This document shows, piece after piece, positions 1 to 8,497 of a DNA stretch of 11,584 nucleotides. The DNA lies in NCBI RefSeq assembly GCF_000003855.2, contig NW_003101653.1, forward strand, positions 70,220 to 81,803, given 5' to 3'. The notes below the pieces were generated by a model. The model ran no database searches. It was not told the DNA's origin and worked only from the letters and a program-made list of their open reading frames with translations. The position numbers and the translations under genes were made by a program. Numbering within the stretch: position 1 is the first letter of the stretch; each line of letters opens with the position of its first letter. This stretch comes from Blastomyces gilchristii SLH14081. Taxonomy: Eukaryota > Ascomycota > Eurotiomycetes > Onygenales > Ajellomycetaceae.

Positions 1-112
1 GCATCGGAGCTGTTTGATTCAATACAGCGTTTTGGCGCTTCAGTGCTCATACCTGCATAAATTCCAATAGCTTCATTGCTGACGGCTTGCTTGGCTGATC
101 AATCTTGAAAGA
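1..112. other. Non-mutated left flank
   Basis: This stretch has ordinary base composition, with CG, GG and GC steps present, unlike everything immediately to its right. The change to AT-rich, CC/GG-poor sequence is abrupt at about position 110-118. I could not assign it to a gene, tRNA or LTR; short open stretches exist but none resembles a family I know. It is either host DNA or a less mutated piece of another repeat. It does not match the LTR-like sequence at about 5335, so it is not an obvious 5' LTR of element 1. Confidence 0.5.
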
Positions 113-117
113 ATTAA

Positions 118-543
118 ATGAAAATTAGTCTGCTTAACAAGATATTAACTTTTAAACTCTTACAGACTCTTATAAGTGTAGACAAAGACCTGACTTATAA
201 AGACTTCTGTATACAACTTCAGATATTGAATGATCATCTTATCAAGCTCAAGAGTATACAGAATAGTAATAGAAGATATTACACTTCAATTACTTATATA
301 TCTGCACTGAAGAGTAATAGTAATACAGATGCTATAAACTGAGTAGACTTAAATGTCTATATATAAGTAAGAGTTTTCACTGTCTGAACAGGCTTCTAAG
401 TCTCTGAGATCACTTCTGAAGAAGTCATCAATTGATATTAATATGAGAGGTATATTAATTATAACTGATCAGAACATATCACTTTCAACTGCTAATCAGT
501 CTATATACTCTCTTACTTAAGGGAAAAATCAGTGTCTTCTTAC
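118..543 (+). pseudogene. gag: Element 1 gag remnant with ruined zinc knuckle
   Basis: The gag protein would form the retrotransposon particle and bind its RNA. The frame is open for 74 codons from the ATG at 118 to a TGA at 340 and then continues with scattered stops. The first part resembles the capsid C-terminal region of fungal Gypsy gags, with an acidic aromatic stretch (YKDFC) followed by a helix ending LKSIQNSNRR. At 451-492 the frame shows the spacing of a CX2CX4HX4C nucleocapsid knuckle: the first two Cys positions are Tyr (TAT at 451 and 460), while His (475) and the last Cys (490) survive. The ATG at 118 is probably not the true start, because the N-terminal half of gag is missing. 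The frame is cut at 543 by MITE copy A. The gag assignment is fairly sure from the knuckle and position; the fold is inferred. Confidence 0.7.
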
Positions 544-1049
544 TAGACTGACCGCCGGGATCATGAATTTCACGTTTGATCTCATTTAATCTGGTCTTAT
601 ACATTTCTTAGCATGAATTCTGCTGCGACTAGTCATTAAAAAAACATGCAAAGTGACTATATATCAAATCTCAAAATGAAACCATGACTTGAAAAAAATG
701 AGAAAGTGATCTTATTTGATTTCATTTAGTTTCATTCTTAGTATAAAGTTACCATTTTTAGACATTTTAAGGTTTCTTTTATACTCTTTTTAATTTTTTA
801 AAAAGTAACACTTTTTGATAATGCTTAAATAAGATTTAAAGTCATTTAAAGTAATAAAAATAATTTAAATTGAGAAGTGAAAATCATGATCTTATTTAAA
901 AAATGTGATAAGAGTAGACAGTAAGTCTCACTGAGACTGTATAAAACTACTATCTAATATGAAAACTGTGTAATGAGATCAGTTGAATTGATAATGAGAC
1001 TATCAAAAATTCTGGTTCTGATGTCAGACACGGTCACACGGTCAGTCTA
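544..1049 (+). mobile_element. MITE copy A (hAT-like, 506 bp, mutated)
   Basis: The ends are a perfect 11-bp inverted repeat, TAGACTGACCG at the left and its complement at the right. The 8-bp target duplication CTTCTTAC lies at 536-543 and 1050-1057. Length and sequence match copies B and C nearly base for base, with very few indels, so the boundaries are exact. An 8-bp duplication with short TAG-starting repeats is typical of the hAT superfamily. With no coding capacity in 506 bp it would depend on transposase from elsewhere. Next to the right end, CACGGTCA is repeated in tandem (1029-1036, 1037-1044). Relative to copy C it carries many G-to-A and C-to-T changes, and its GGGAC motifs are essentially all lost. 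It interrupts the gag remnant of element 1. Confidence 0.93.
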
Positions 1050-1066
1050 CTTCTTACTCAAAGAAT

Positions 1067-1571
1067 TAGACTGGCCGCTGAGATCATGAATTTCATATTT
1101 GATTTCATTTGATCTGGTTCTATACATTTCTTGGCGTGAATCCCGCTGGGACTAGTCATTAAATAAACATGCAAAGTGACTATATATCAGATTTTAAAAT
1201 GAAACCATGACTTGAAAAAAATGAGAAAGTGATCTCATTTAATCTTATTTAGTCTCATTCTTGACATAAAGTTACTATTTTTAGACATTTTAAGGTTTTT
1301 TTTAGACTATTTTTAATTTCTTAAAAAGTAACACTTTTTCATAACACTCAAATGAGATTTAAAGTCATTTAAAGCAATAAAAATAATTTAAATTGAGAAG
1401 TGAAATCATGATCTCATTTGGAAAATGTGACAACAGTAGACAGTAAGTCTCACTGAGACAGTATGAGACTACTATCTAATGTTAAAACTGTGTAATGGGA
1501 TCAGTCGAATTGATAATGAGACTATCAAAAAATCTGATTCTGGTTCCAGACACGGTCAAACAGTCAGTCTA
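1067..1571 (+). mobile_element. MITE copy B (hAT-like, 505 bp, mutated)
   Basis: This is the second copy of the family, in the same orientation as copy A. The left end is TAGACTGGCCG and the right end is the complement of TAGACTGACTG. The 8-bp duplication CAAAGAAT lies at 1059-1066 and 1572-1579. Only one base (1058) separates the right duplication of copy A from the left duplication of copy B, so B entered almost the same site. B keeps some features lost in A (CCCGCTGGGAC near 1141-1151) but has lost most GGGAC/GTCCC motifs. The tandem subterminal repeat is decayed (CACGGTCA at 1551-1558, then AACAGTCA). It is non-coding and non-autonomous. Confidence 0.93.
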
Positions 1572-1579
1572 CAAAGAAT

Positions 1580-1738
1580 GAATCAGCGTCTGTCTGTATC
1601 AATCACATCATATTGAAGAAAGATTCAGATGATAACTATGAGAATGTCTCAGTAAAACAGAGAAAAGATTAGCTTCTGTTTAAATTCGCAAGTAGAAGCT
1701 TGAAGAGATCAGATAACATTAATTTGAAGAGAAAATAA
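1580..1738 (+). pseudogene. gag: Element 1 gag C-terminal tail, resumed after the MITEs
   Basis: If both MITEs and one copy of each duplication are removed, the gag frame that breaks off at 543 resumes here and stays open, apart from one TAG at 1670-1672, to TAA at 1736-1738. The predicted tail is hydrophilic and acidic, with a DSDDNYENVSV stretch, as expected for the spacer after a gag zinc knuckle. The protease/RT frame that follows is in another register, -1 relative to gag, so the original element may have used two overlapping frames for gag and pol; an old indel would look the same. I recognise no separate domain here. Confidence 0.5.
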
Positions 1739-3820
1739 TAATGAATATGATTCTTGTATCTACTGTGATAGATAATATATATAATATGAAAGTCATGATA
1801 GACAGTGATCTATGCTATTATACAATGAATAAATCTTCAGTTGTAAGATATTATAACCTTCAGTATATTCTCTTATTAAAACTCTGACTATTCACAGAAT
1901 TTAATGATTTAAAAGACATTCACATCTGTTATATAATGAAACTAAACATAGATATCAGAGAATATTAATATGAAGACACTTATGCATATAAAGTTAATAA
2001 TCTTGACTATAATCTTATGCTAGAACTTGTCTGACTATCTGAACAAGATATCTTATTAAATGCTTAAGACAGAAGCTTAATATTCTCTAACAATAATAGA
2101 ATTCATGAAGATGATATTCACAAGACTATGAATCTTACACAGATCTCTGTCAACACTTATAAAATACTCTGAAAAAGAAGTCATTAATAAGACTGCTAAC
2201 AAAGTCACTGACAGTAGAATTATATAGTAATTTATTTCATCAGTCTAACTGATATTAACAAAGCTCTAGAGAAGTTATTCTGTACTATAATAACAGATTC
2301 TTATACAAAACTTCCTCAATAATATCATGAATACTTAGATATCTTTCAATAAGATAATATTACAGATATACTTCTCTTATAAGACTCAGAAGTGAATTAT
2401 AGTATCAAGTTAGAAAAGAAGAATGATAAGAACTTTGAGTTATTATAAGACTCTCTTTACAATATATTTTGAGATGAACTCCTTTCTCTTCAGAAGATAC
2501 TCAATAATCTGTTAAATAAGAAATTTATATGTATTAGTAACTCTTTCACTGCAGCTTCTATTCTCTTTGTAAAGAAATCATATAAAGAACTTCAATTCTG
2601 TGTGAATTATCAAGATTTAAACAGATTAATAAAGAAAGATTATTATCTCTTATCTCTTATCAATAAAACTCTAACATATATTAGATGAGTTTAATAGTTT
2701 ATAAAGCTAGATATTATTACTATATTTCATAAGATTCATATTACTGAAGAAGATAAATAAGTTACAGTATTCTGAACATGCTATAATCTCTTTAAATAAG
2801 TAGTCACACTCTTTGAACTGATTAATACTCTCAGTATATTTCAGAAGTATATTAACTAAGTACTCTGAGATTTTCTTAATAAGTTTGTATCTGTATATCT
2901 GGATGACATTCTCATCTTCATCAATAAATTCAGAAAGAAATATCAGAAATATGTACAGAGAGTATTATAATAATTATAAGAAGCAGAACTATCAATAGAT
3001 ATTGATAAGTGTAATTTTAAAGTCAAGAGTACAAAATACCTAGGTTTTATCATAGAAGCTGGCAAGAAAATTCAAATGAATTCTGAGAAGATCTCTGTCA
3101 TTCTTGAATGAGAAGCTTTATATATAGTGAAAGATATATAAAGCTTTATCAGATTTGCTAACTTCTATTAATAATTTATACAACACTTCTCAGATATCAT
3201 AAGATCCCTTATAGAACTTATTAAGAAGAACTCAGTGTTTCAGTGATTAGCAGACACTGAACCTGTATTCACACAGATAAAGAAGATATTCATTAATATC
3301 TCTCTATTAATAATATTTAACTCTGATTATAAGACAGTTATTAAAGCTGACTTCTCTGACTATGTCACAGAAGAAGCTATATTATAATATAATAATAAAA
3401 ATGTCTTATAATCATACATCTTTATATCTAAGAAACTGAGTTCTGCTTAATACAATTATGAGATCTATAATAAGAAACTTCTTACAATTATACACTATCT
3501 AGAAGAAGGAGATTCTGAACTCTGAAGTGTCTTTAAATTTGAGATAATTATAGATTATAAGAATCTCAAATACTTTATAATTATCTGTAAACTTACTGAA
3601 TGACAGATACAATAATCTGAGTTCTTAAGTTATTTTCATTTCATAATACACTATCATTGTAACAGTCAGAACTCAATAACTGATACTCTCTTATAATATG
3701 AGTAAGATATATTATCTGATATAACAGATATATATTTGAATAAACTGAGAACATAAGCTCTTTGAATTTTAAAGATATTAGTTGATTTATAATGAGACTA
3801 CTTATAATACTATATATACT
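1723..3820 (+). pseudogene. pol: Element 1 pol, part 1: protease, RT, RNase H
   Basis: This part would encode the aspartic protease, reverse transcriptase and RNase H. The frame keeps one register across about 2.1 kb despite many stops. Protease: the catalytic DSG is DSD at 1801-1809, followed at the proper distance by a LDYNLMLEL stretch matching the usual LGLPWL region. RT: KKFICIS and LFVKK lead to FVNYQDLN-like and KLD motifs (Asp 2710), and the catalytic YLDD survives at 2896-2907, followed by LGFII. RNase H: the first catalytic Asp is at 3349 (DFSD), then YEIYNKKLL with Glu at 3460 and the third Asp at 3553 (IDYKNL). Stops sit at expected Trp, Arg and Gln positions. It is dead, but its family membership is clear. 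The register changes downstream, between about 3780 and 3850. Confidence 0.88.
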
Positions 3821-3844
3821 TCACTGATCAGAATATCTCTCAAA

Positions 3845-5299
3845 TCTATACTGAATAAACTGTGATATATAACAGCTCAAACTGATGAACTTCTTTAAGT
3901 ACTTATTAAAGTAGTATATTAAGAAGTACTCTGATTTCTCTCAGAATTATGTATAACAACTGACATCTCAGAATACTTAATTAGTAATAATAATACTCTG
4001 TAATTCTGTGAATAATACTGAGTTTCTCACTCTGAACTCTTACATATCTGAATAATACAAGAGATGCATGATTCTTATATAATTAATTATTCAGATTGTA
4101 AATAACTATATTAAATAATCTCTTAAGAGTTCTACTGATCTGAGATATTAAACAGTATCAGATATTTTATCTGAAACTGTAATTATTATTCTTTCATTAT
4201 TTTATAAATGAACTGTAGAAAAGATCTACTGAAATCACTTAGTATCTCTGATAAAATCTCATAAGATATAGTAATTGATTTCACTATCAATCTCTCTAAG
4301 AGTAAGAGTTATAAGAATATTCTGATCATTGTTAATTAATTGAGTAAAGATATAATATTAAAATCTTGTAATAAGATAAATACTAAACAAGTTACTGAAG
4401 TCTTCTTACAGAGTTCATTCTATCGGATATATAAGTTACTGAGATCTATTATGTCTGACTTAGACTATCAATTCATGAGTGTTCTCTGAATAAGAATTTA
4501 TCAGATTCTCAAGATTATATATTACTTATTACCTGCTTATCACTCTGAGACTAAGAATACATTAGAATAAATAATTCAGATAGTGAAGAATTATCTTTAT
4601 AAATTCTGTAATTATTTATAAGATGACTGATATAATTGTCTTCTACATACTGAAGTCACTATCAATGACTGAGATACTGTTTTAACAGATATAAGCTTAT
4701 TCTTTCTTATATACAGATATTATATGAAAGTGTTAAATCTTCTAGAGATTATATAGTTCACACTGAATCTCTGCAGTTCAATTCAGATTATTAATAATAT
4801 AGTAATAAAACTCTGAAATATCTGTAACTGAGCAGAAGTCTTTATAACAAGTACTAAAAAAGATTAAGAGAATTAAATTAATATTCACTGAGATCTTATT
4901 AAGTAATATAAAATAGAGAGTCTGATGTGATTATATCTTAAGAATATATAAATCACACATCTGTCTTATACACTGAATTATTATTATATCAAGTATAAAG
5001 TGATAGAAGTTCTAGATAGTTATAATTACTGTCTTAACATATTATCAGAGATTTATAATGTTTTTCATACAAGCTTACTCTGTTATACTATCATCAATTC
5101 ATTCTCTTTTCAACTGACTTTCAATTGACAGTTATCAGAGATTATAGAAGAAGATAATAAACTTGAATAAGAGATTGAAAATATTCTCAATAAGAGACTC
5201 TACAGCTGCAGCTGATAATATCTTGTAAAATAAGTCAGTTATAATCATCTGATCTAAACTCTGAGTTTCACATTATCTGAGACCGCGGCCCTTAACTGA
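3845..5299 (+). pseudogene. pol: Element 1 pol, part 2: integrase and chromodomain
   Basis: Integrase inserts the cDNA copy, and the chromodomain would direct it to marked chromatin. This part is in a different register from the RT part, implying a small indel in the linker. The HHCC zinc region keeps the first His (4067) but the second is Tyr (4088); the first Cys (4178) remains and the second is changed. The catalytic triad survives: Asp 4277 (VIDF), Asp 4457 (SD) and Glu 4565, with 35 residues between the last two, the standard D-35-E spacing. A VFHTSLL stretch near 5060 matches the conserved FHVSLL before the chromodomain. The chromodomain (about 5138-5275) shows EIENIL, then YLVK-stop-VSYNH in place of YLVKWxGY. 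Translation would end at TGA 5297-5299, in unmutated sequence. Internal stops are numerous. Confidence 0.88.
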
Positions 5300-5317
5300 T
5301 GAGAACTACACACAATC

Positions 5318-5330
5318 AGAGAAGAGAAGG
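5318..5330 (+). other. Putative polypurine tract of element 1
   Basis: Thirteen consecutive purines (AGAGAAGAGAAGG) lie 19 bp after the pol stop and just before the putative LTR start at 5335. This is where an LTR retrotransposon has the plus-strand priming tract. The four bases CTAA between tract and LTR are slightly unusual, since the tract normally abuts the LTR. The assignment rests on position and composition only. Confidence 0.45.
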
Positions 5331-5334
5331 CTAA

Positions 5335-5473
5335 TGTGACAGGCTACGCCTGACCAATTATATAGACTATTTTATTACACTTCATAGATTTCATTGAAAA
5401 CTTCAATTCTCAGTTATTCTTGATTGCTAATTTGTAAGAATAAGTGCTCGCAGGCGATTATTCAGGTGTTTGC
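5335..5473 (+). repeat. Putative 3' LTR of element 1 (limits uncertain)
   Basis: The sequence opens with TGTGACAGGC straight after the purine tract, and the bases at 5340-5352 form a small perfect hairpin (CAGGC-TAC-GCCTG). A TG start and a GC-rich, self-complementary opening are common in fungal Gypsy LTRs. I placed the end at TGTTTGCA (5473) because it finishes in CA and marks the end of the GC-richer island, but no second LTR exists in the window to confirm it and no target duplication was found. The true LTR could be shorter or longer. It is notably less mutated than the pol gene beside it. Confidence 0.35.
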
Positions 5474-7589
5474 AGCTTGGTGTGATATGTACTATTAACT
5501 ATTAGAAGTATTCATGATAGAAAGATAAAATGTAGAGATTAAATGTATAATAGTATTCAAGCTGAGTTATGAATAGTATTCATGAACTTCAGTCTATATA
5601 GTTGTGTATAGTCAAGAGCTGCTAACTCTATTGATTATATAAGAGATAGAAATAGAGATAAAGAATCTGCAAGAAGTAGAATTTCTTACATATTCTCTTC
5701 TCTCTAAGACTTTGTCTGTGAAGTCATTCACTCAGTGATTTCATAGAATCAGACTCAGCACTGCAGTGATACTCACTAAAAACTCTTCACATCTATAAAA
5801 AATCTCAGTAAGGAAAAATCTCTTATTACTGTGAAGAAAAAAGAGTTTATCACTCAGTTTCTTATTCTGTAAGATTCTTTATAGCCTGCAGATCTTTCTC
5901 TGACTATTATACAGATTCATCTTATATCTTTTATATAGAAGAGTTTCAGTTAACTCTTAATCATTTCTATAAGATTCTTGTATAATTATTACACAGATTC
6001 ATCTCACAGATGAATCATTTTTTATAAGATTACTCTTATTAAAGAGAAGTATTTATGAGTTAATCTTTCACTTATTATTATAAATTATCATTCTTTAACA
6101 CTGTAGAATTATTAGGAATTTTTCATTCTTTTATTAACTCTGTAGAATTGTAGAATCAAGATATCTACAGTCTGCAATCACTCTTTATAGTTATATAGAA
6201 AGATTTAGATCTATAATTTATAATTACTCTTTATTTACTAAAGTAATCTGACTATTTTATAGAATCACTTATAGTGCAAACAAATTTCTCTAGAGTAGTA
6301 TAAATATCTCAGATCTATTCATAGAATCTTATCTTCTTTTCTCTTTTTTTATAACAGCTTTCATTCTTATAACTGTGAGTATTCTCATTCATTCATAAAG
6401 TGTTTTCACTCAGATAATAGAGAGAGAGTGTTTCTAATAATATCTATATATTAATTCAAGAACTTCTCAAGAATCAAAAAAATTTTCAATTTCAATATTT
6501 TTATAAATAATATCTAATTATTATTAAGCTTTTTATAAATATCTTTATAACTTCTCTGATCACTTTTTATCAGCTGATGAAGCAGAGATGTTATTACTTA
6601 TAATAGTGTCTTCACCTCTCTCAGCTCTATCACTGCATCTGATCTTCAGATCAGCAGTTAACTCTGTGTCTTTCTCAGATCAGTCTCTGACTTTAAGTAG
6701 TATAGTTCTACTCTTTGCTGTAAGTCTCCCTATAAGTAATTTCTTACAGATTCTAGCTAATAGTTTCTGCAAAGCTCTCAGTACTGTCAGTGCTCTCTGC
6801 AGTCTCACAGATCTATAATCATCTTCTCTCTACTTATACAATCTCTGATCAGATATATACAAATATGTCTAGATTCTCTATTAACAGTTCTCATATCACA
6901 GTACATTTTCACAATTTCATTATTAATGAGAGATAAGTTCTTGAGTACTCATAAAATTCAGATAATCAAGACAATGTAAATATTATGAATTTATAATAGA
7001 AGTTTATCTGAGCAGATGAGCTCTCTCTTCATATCTTAATTATTTCTAAGCTGAATACTTCAGTATAACTGAGAAAGTGAATATAGCTTTATAAGAAGTA
7101 TCTGATTACATATATAGATAGCCAGTTCTCAAGATTCTACTACAACTGTGTATACTCTGATATCTGACTCTTTTAAAGTCTGTATATTTCTGACAGTCTT
7201 CATATTAAATATAACAATTGTCTGTATCACAGACATGATACTCTCTGCTTCTTTGAAGAGAAAAATTGATAGTTACAGAGAGATTGAGTATTATAAGTAT
7301 TAAGAATATATATATGAATTTTCTTTATTTTTTCTTTATTAATCTCTAAATTATGTTCATAATTCTGTTTTTATTATCTTTATTTTTTCACTTTTAATAA
7401 GAATATGATTTCTTCTTCTCTTTATATACACTGTGAACTGTTCATCTCAGTAGAAACTCATCATCTTATAGACTAGAATTTATAAATAACAGTGTTAATA
7501 TCTTTATTATAATCAGATTCTTAGCAAAGATTGTGTCATTCTGACTTATCAGAATGCATAGTATAAAAGTTATATCTCAGCTTCTACAG
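5474..7589. other. About 2.1 kb AT-rich region without a recognised gene
   Basis: This lies between the 3' end of element 1 and the chromodomain end of element 2. It must include the 3' untranslated region and any 3' LTR of element 2, but I could not place LTR edges. It contains short recurring phrases (ATAAGATTCTT, ACAGATTCATCT, CTGTAGAATT). The part at about 6590-6830 is somewhat richer in G+C and is open on both strands; the plus-strand open stretch at 6588-6818 looks like an antisense shadow. On the minus strand, about 7100-6050 gives a long reading interrupted mainly by Trp/Gln/Arg-type stops, with a helical, charged segment and then KILKLKIFLILEKF, faintly like the PDPPxFTDG region of fungal Gypsy gags. 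I do not assign a function. Confidence 0.4.
5996..6016. repeat. Perfect 9-bp hairpin
   Basis: GATTCATCT and AGATGAATC are perfect complements separated by the loop CAC, and a run of T follows at 6018-6023. The left arm phrase ACAGATTCATCT also occurs about 90 bp upstream. The shape is that of a small stem-loop, but in this AT-rich decayed DNA nothing links it to a function; it may be part of an untranslated region or LTR of element 2. Confidence 0.5.
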
Positions 7590-8497
7590 ATATCTTATCT
7601 ACTTAGATAATTCTTAAGTGAACTTATTTATCTTGTCAGAATACTCTTATCACTGAATCTTGAATTAGAGCTTATAATCTTACTTCTCTGAGTTAATAAT
7701 CTCTTTAATCTGATATTCTCTTTCACTCTCTAGTATTTTATAAACAGAGTAATAAGTCACAGAGTTCTCTTCTAGAAATTCCTTATATTTATAAAGTAAA
7801 GAGACATGAAAAATATTATATATCTATAACTTAAATAACAGTTTCAATCTATAAAACTATGAGCTAACTTTCTTTATAATCTTATAAGACTCTATCTGTA
7901 AGAGATTTAGCTTCTTATCAGATCTCTATATAATAATATTTTCTAGACTTAGTCAGACTCTATTATCTTTCTTGAAACTTTTTATAATATACTTGAAGTT
8001 ATAGTATCTCTTCTAATACTCTTAAGTCTTTCTCAAGAATTTACAGACTTTTCTCTGAATATTCTGAATTCTCTCAGCTTATTCATAGACATCATTACAC
8101 TTTATAGTATACTCTTACAGATTTATCAAGATTATCTGTAGATAAGTCTTAGTAAGTATCTTAAAAAGAGTTTTAACTATACTAGTATACTTTTAGTTAT
8201 TATACATGAACTCTGTGAGTGATAATCAATGTATTCAGTTATTCTGATTATAATTAATAAAGTATTACAGATACTGTTTTAATATACTTATCAGATATTC
8301 TATCTGATCATCTGTCTATTAATAAAAAGACATGCTTAGATCTTATAAGCTCTTCAGTATAGTTATCAGATCAGATTGAAACTTCTCTGTGAAGATTAAT
8401 CTTCTATCTGAGATAATGTTTATAGATAATTCATGCAACTAAATCATATCACAGATAAAGATATAAGTTAAATTATTTGACTTTAAGTTCTTGTAGA
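7590..8497 (-). pseudogene. pol: Element 2 pol, 3' part: integrase second half and chromodomain
   Basis: This continues the integrase core interrupted by MITE copy C. The second catalytic Asp (8408-8406, SDR) and the Glu (8300-8298) are kept, with exactly 35 residues between them. Then come LTEFMYNN, matching the LAEFAYNN motif, and further on a KYTSIVKTLFKIL stretch matching SSTGxTPFKIL. IFHVSLL at about 7810 is the conserved element before the chromodomain. The chromodomain starts ILESEREYQIKEII (about 7735-7690), where the register shifts by one or two bases, and continues as KL-stop-FKIQ then EYSDKIN, in place of the usual YLVKWKGYPDxxN. Stops fall at expected Trp/Gln/Arg sites. The integrase assignment is strong; the chromodomain is good but partly rests on the register change. 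Confidence 0.82.

Larger units (their letters stand above)
113..5473 (+). mobile_element. Element 1: degenerate Ty3/Gypsy chromovirus, 5'-truncated
   Basis: The order is gag (partial), protease, RT, RNase H, integrase, chromodomain, purine tract and probable 3' LTR, which is the Ty3/Gypsy order, and the C-terminal chromodomain marks it as a chromovirus. The element begins inside gag at a sharp composition boundary, and no 5' LTR is seen in the window. It is interrupted by two MITE copies at 544-1579. Stops stand where Trp, Gln and Arg codons are expected (TGG to TGA/TAG/TAA, CAA to TAA, CGA to TGA), the signature of dense C-to-T mutation on both strands rather than of random decay. It cannot encode functional proteins. 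The exact 3' end, and therefore the last 100 or so bases, is uncertain. Confidence 0.88.

Noticed and set aside
544..1571. Direct repeats read as LTRs of a small retroelement
   Set aside because: The two 506-bp units have inverted terminal repeats and separate 8-bp duplications of different sequence, so they are two independent DNA-transposon insertions rather than an LTR pair.
5280..5352. GC-rich island as a possible promoter or host gene fragment
   Set aside because: It is continuous with the pol reading frame to the stop at 5297-5299 and then fits the purine tract and LTR opening, so the retroelement explains it.
6588..6818. 76-codon hydrophobic open reading frame on the + strand, looking like membrane segments
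   Set aside because: The opposite strand is also almost open here and gives a charged helical reading; Leu/Ser-rich, membrane-like translations are typical antisense shadows in such DNA. No start context or homology was seen.
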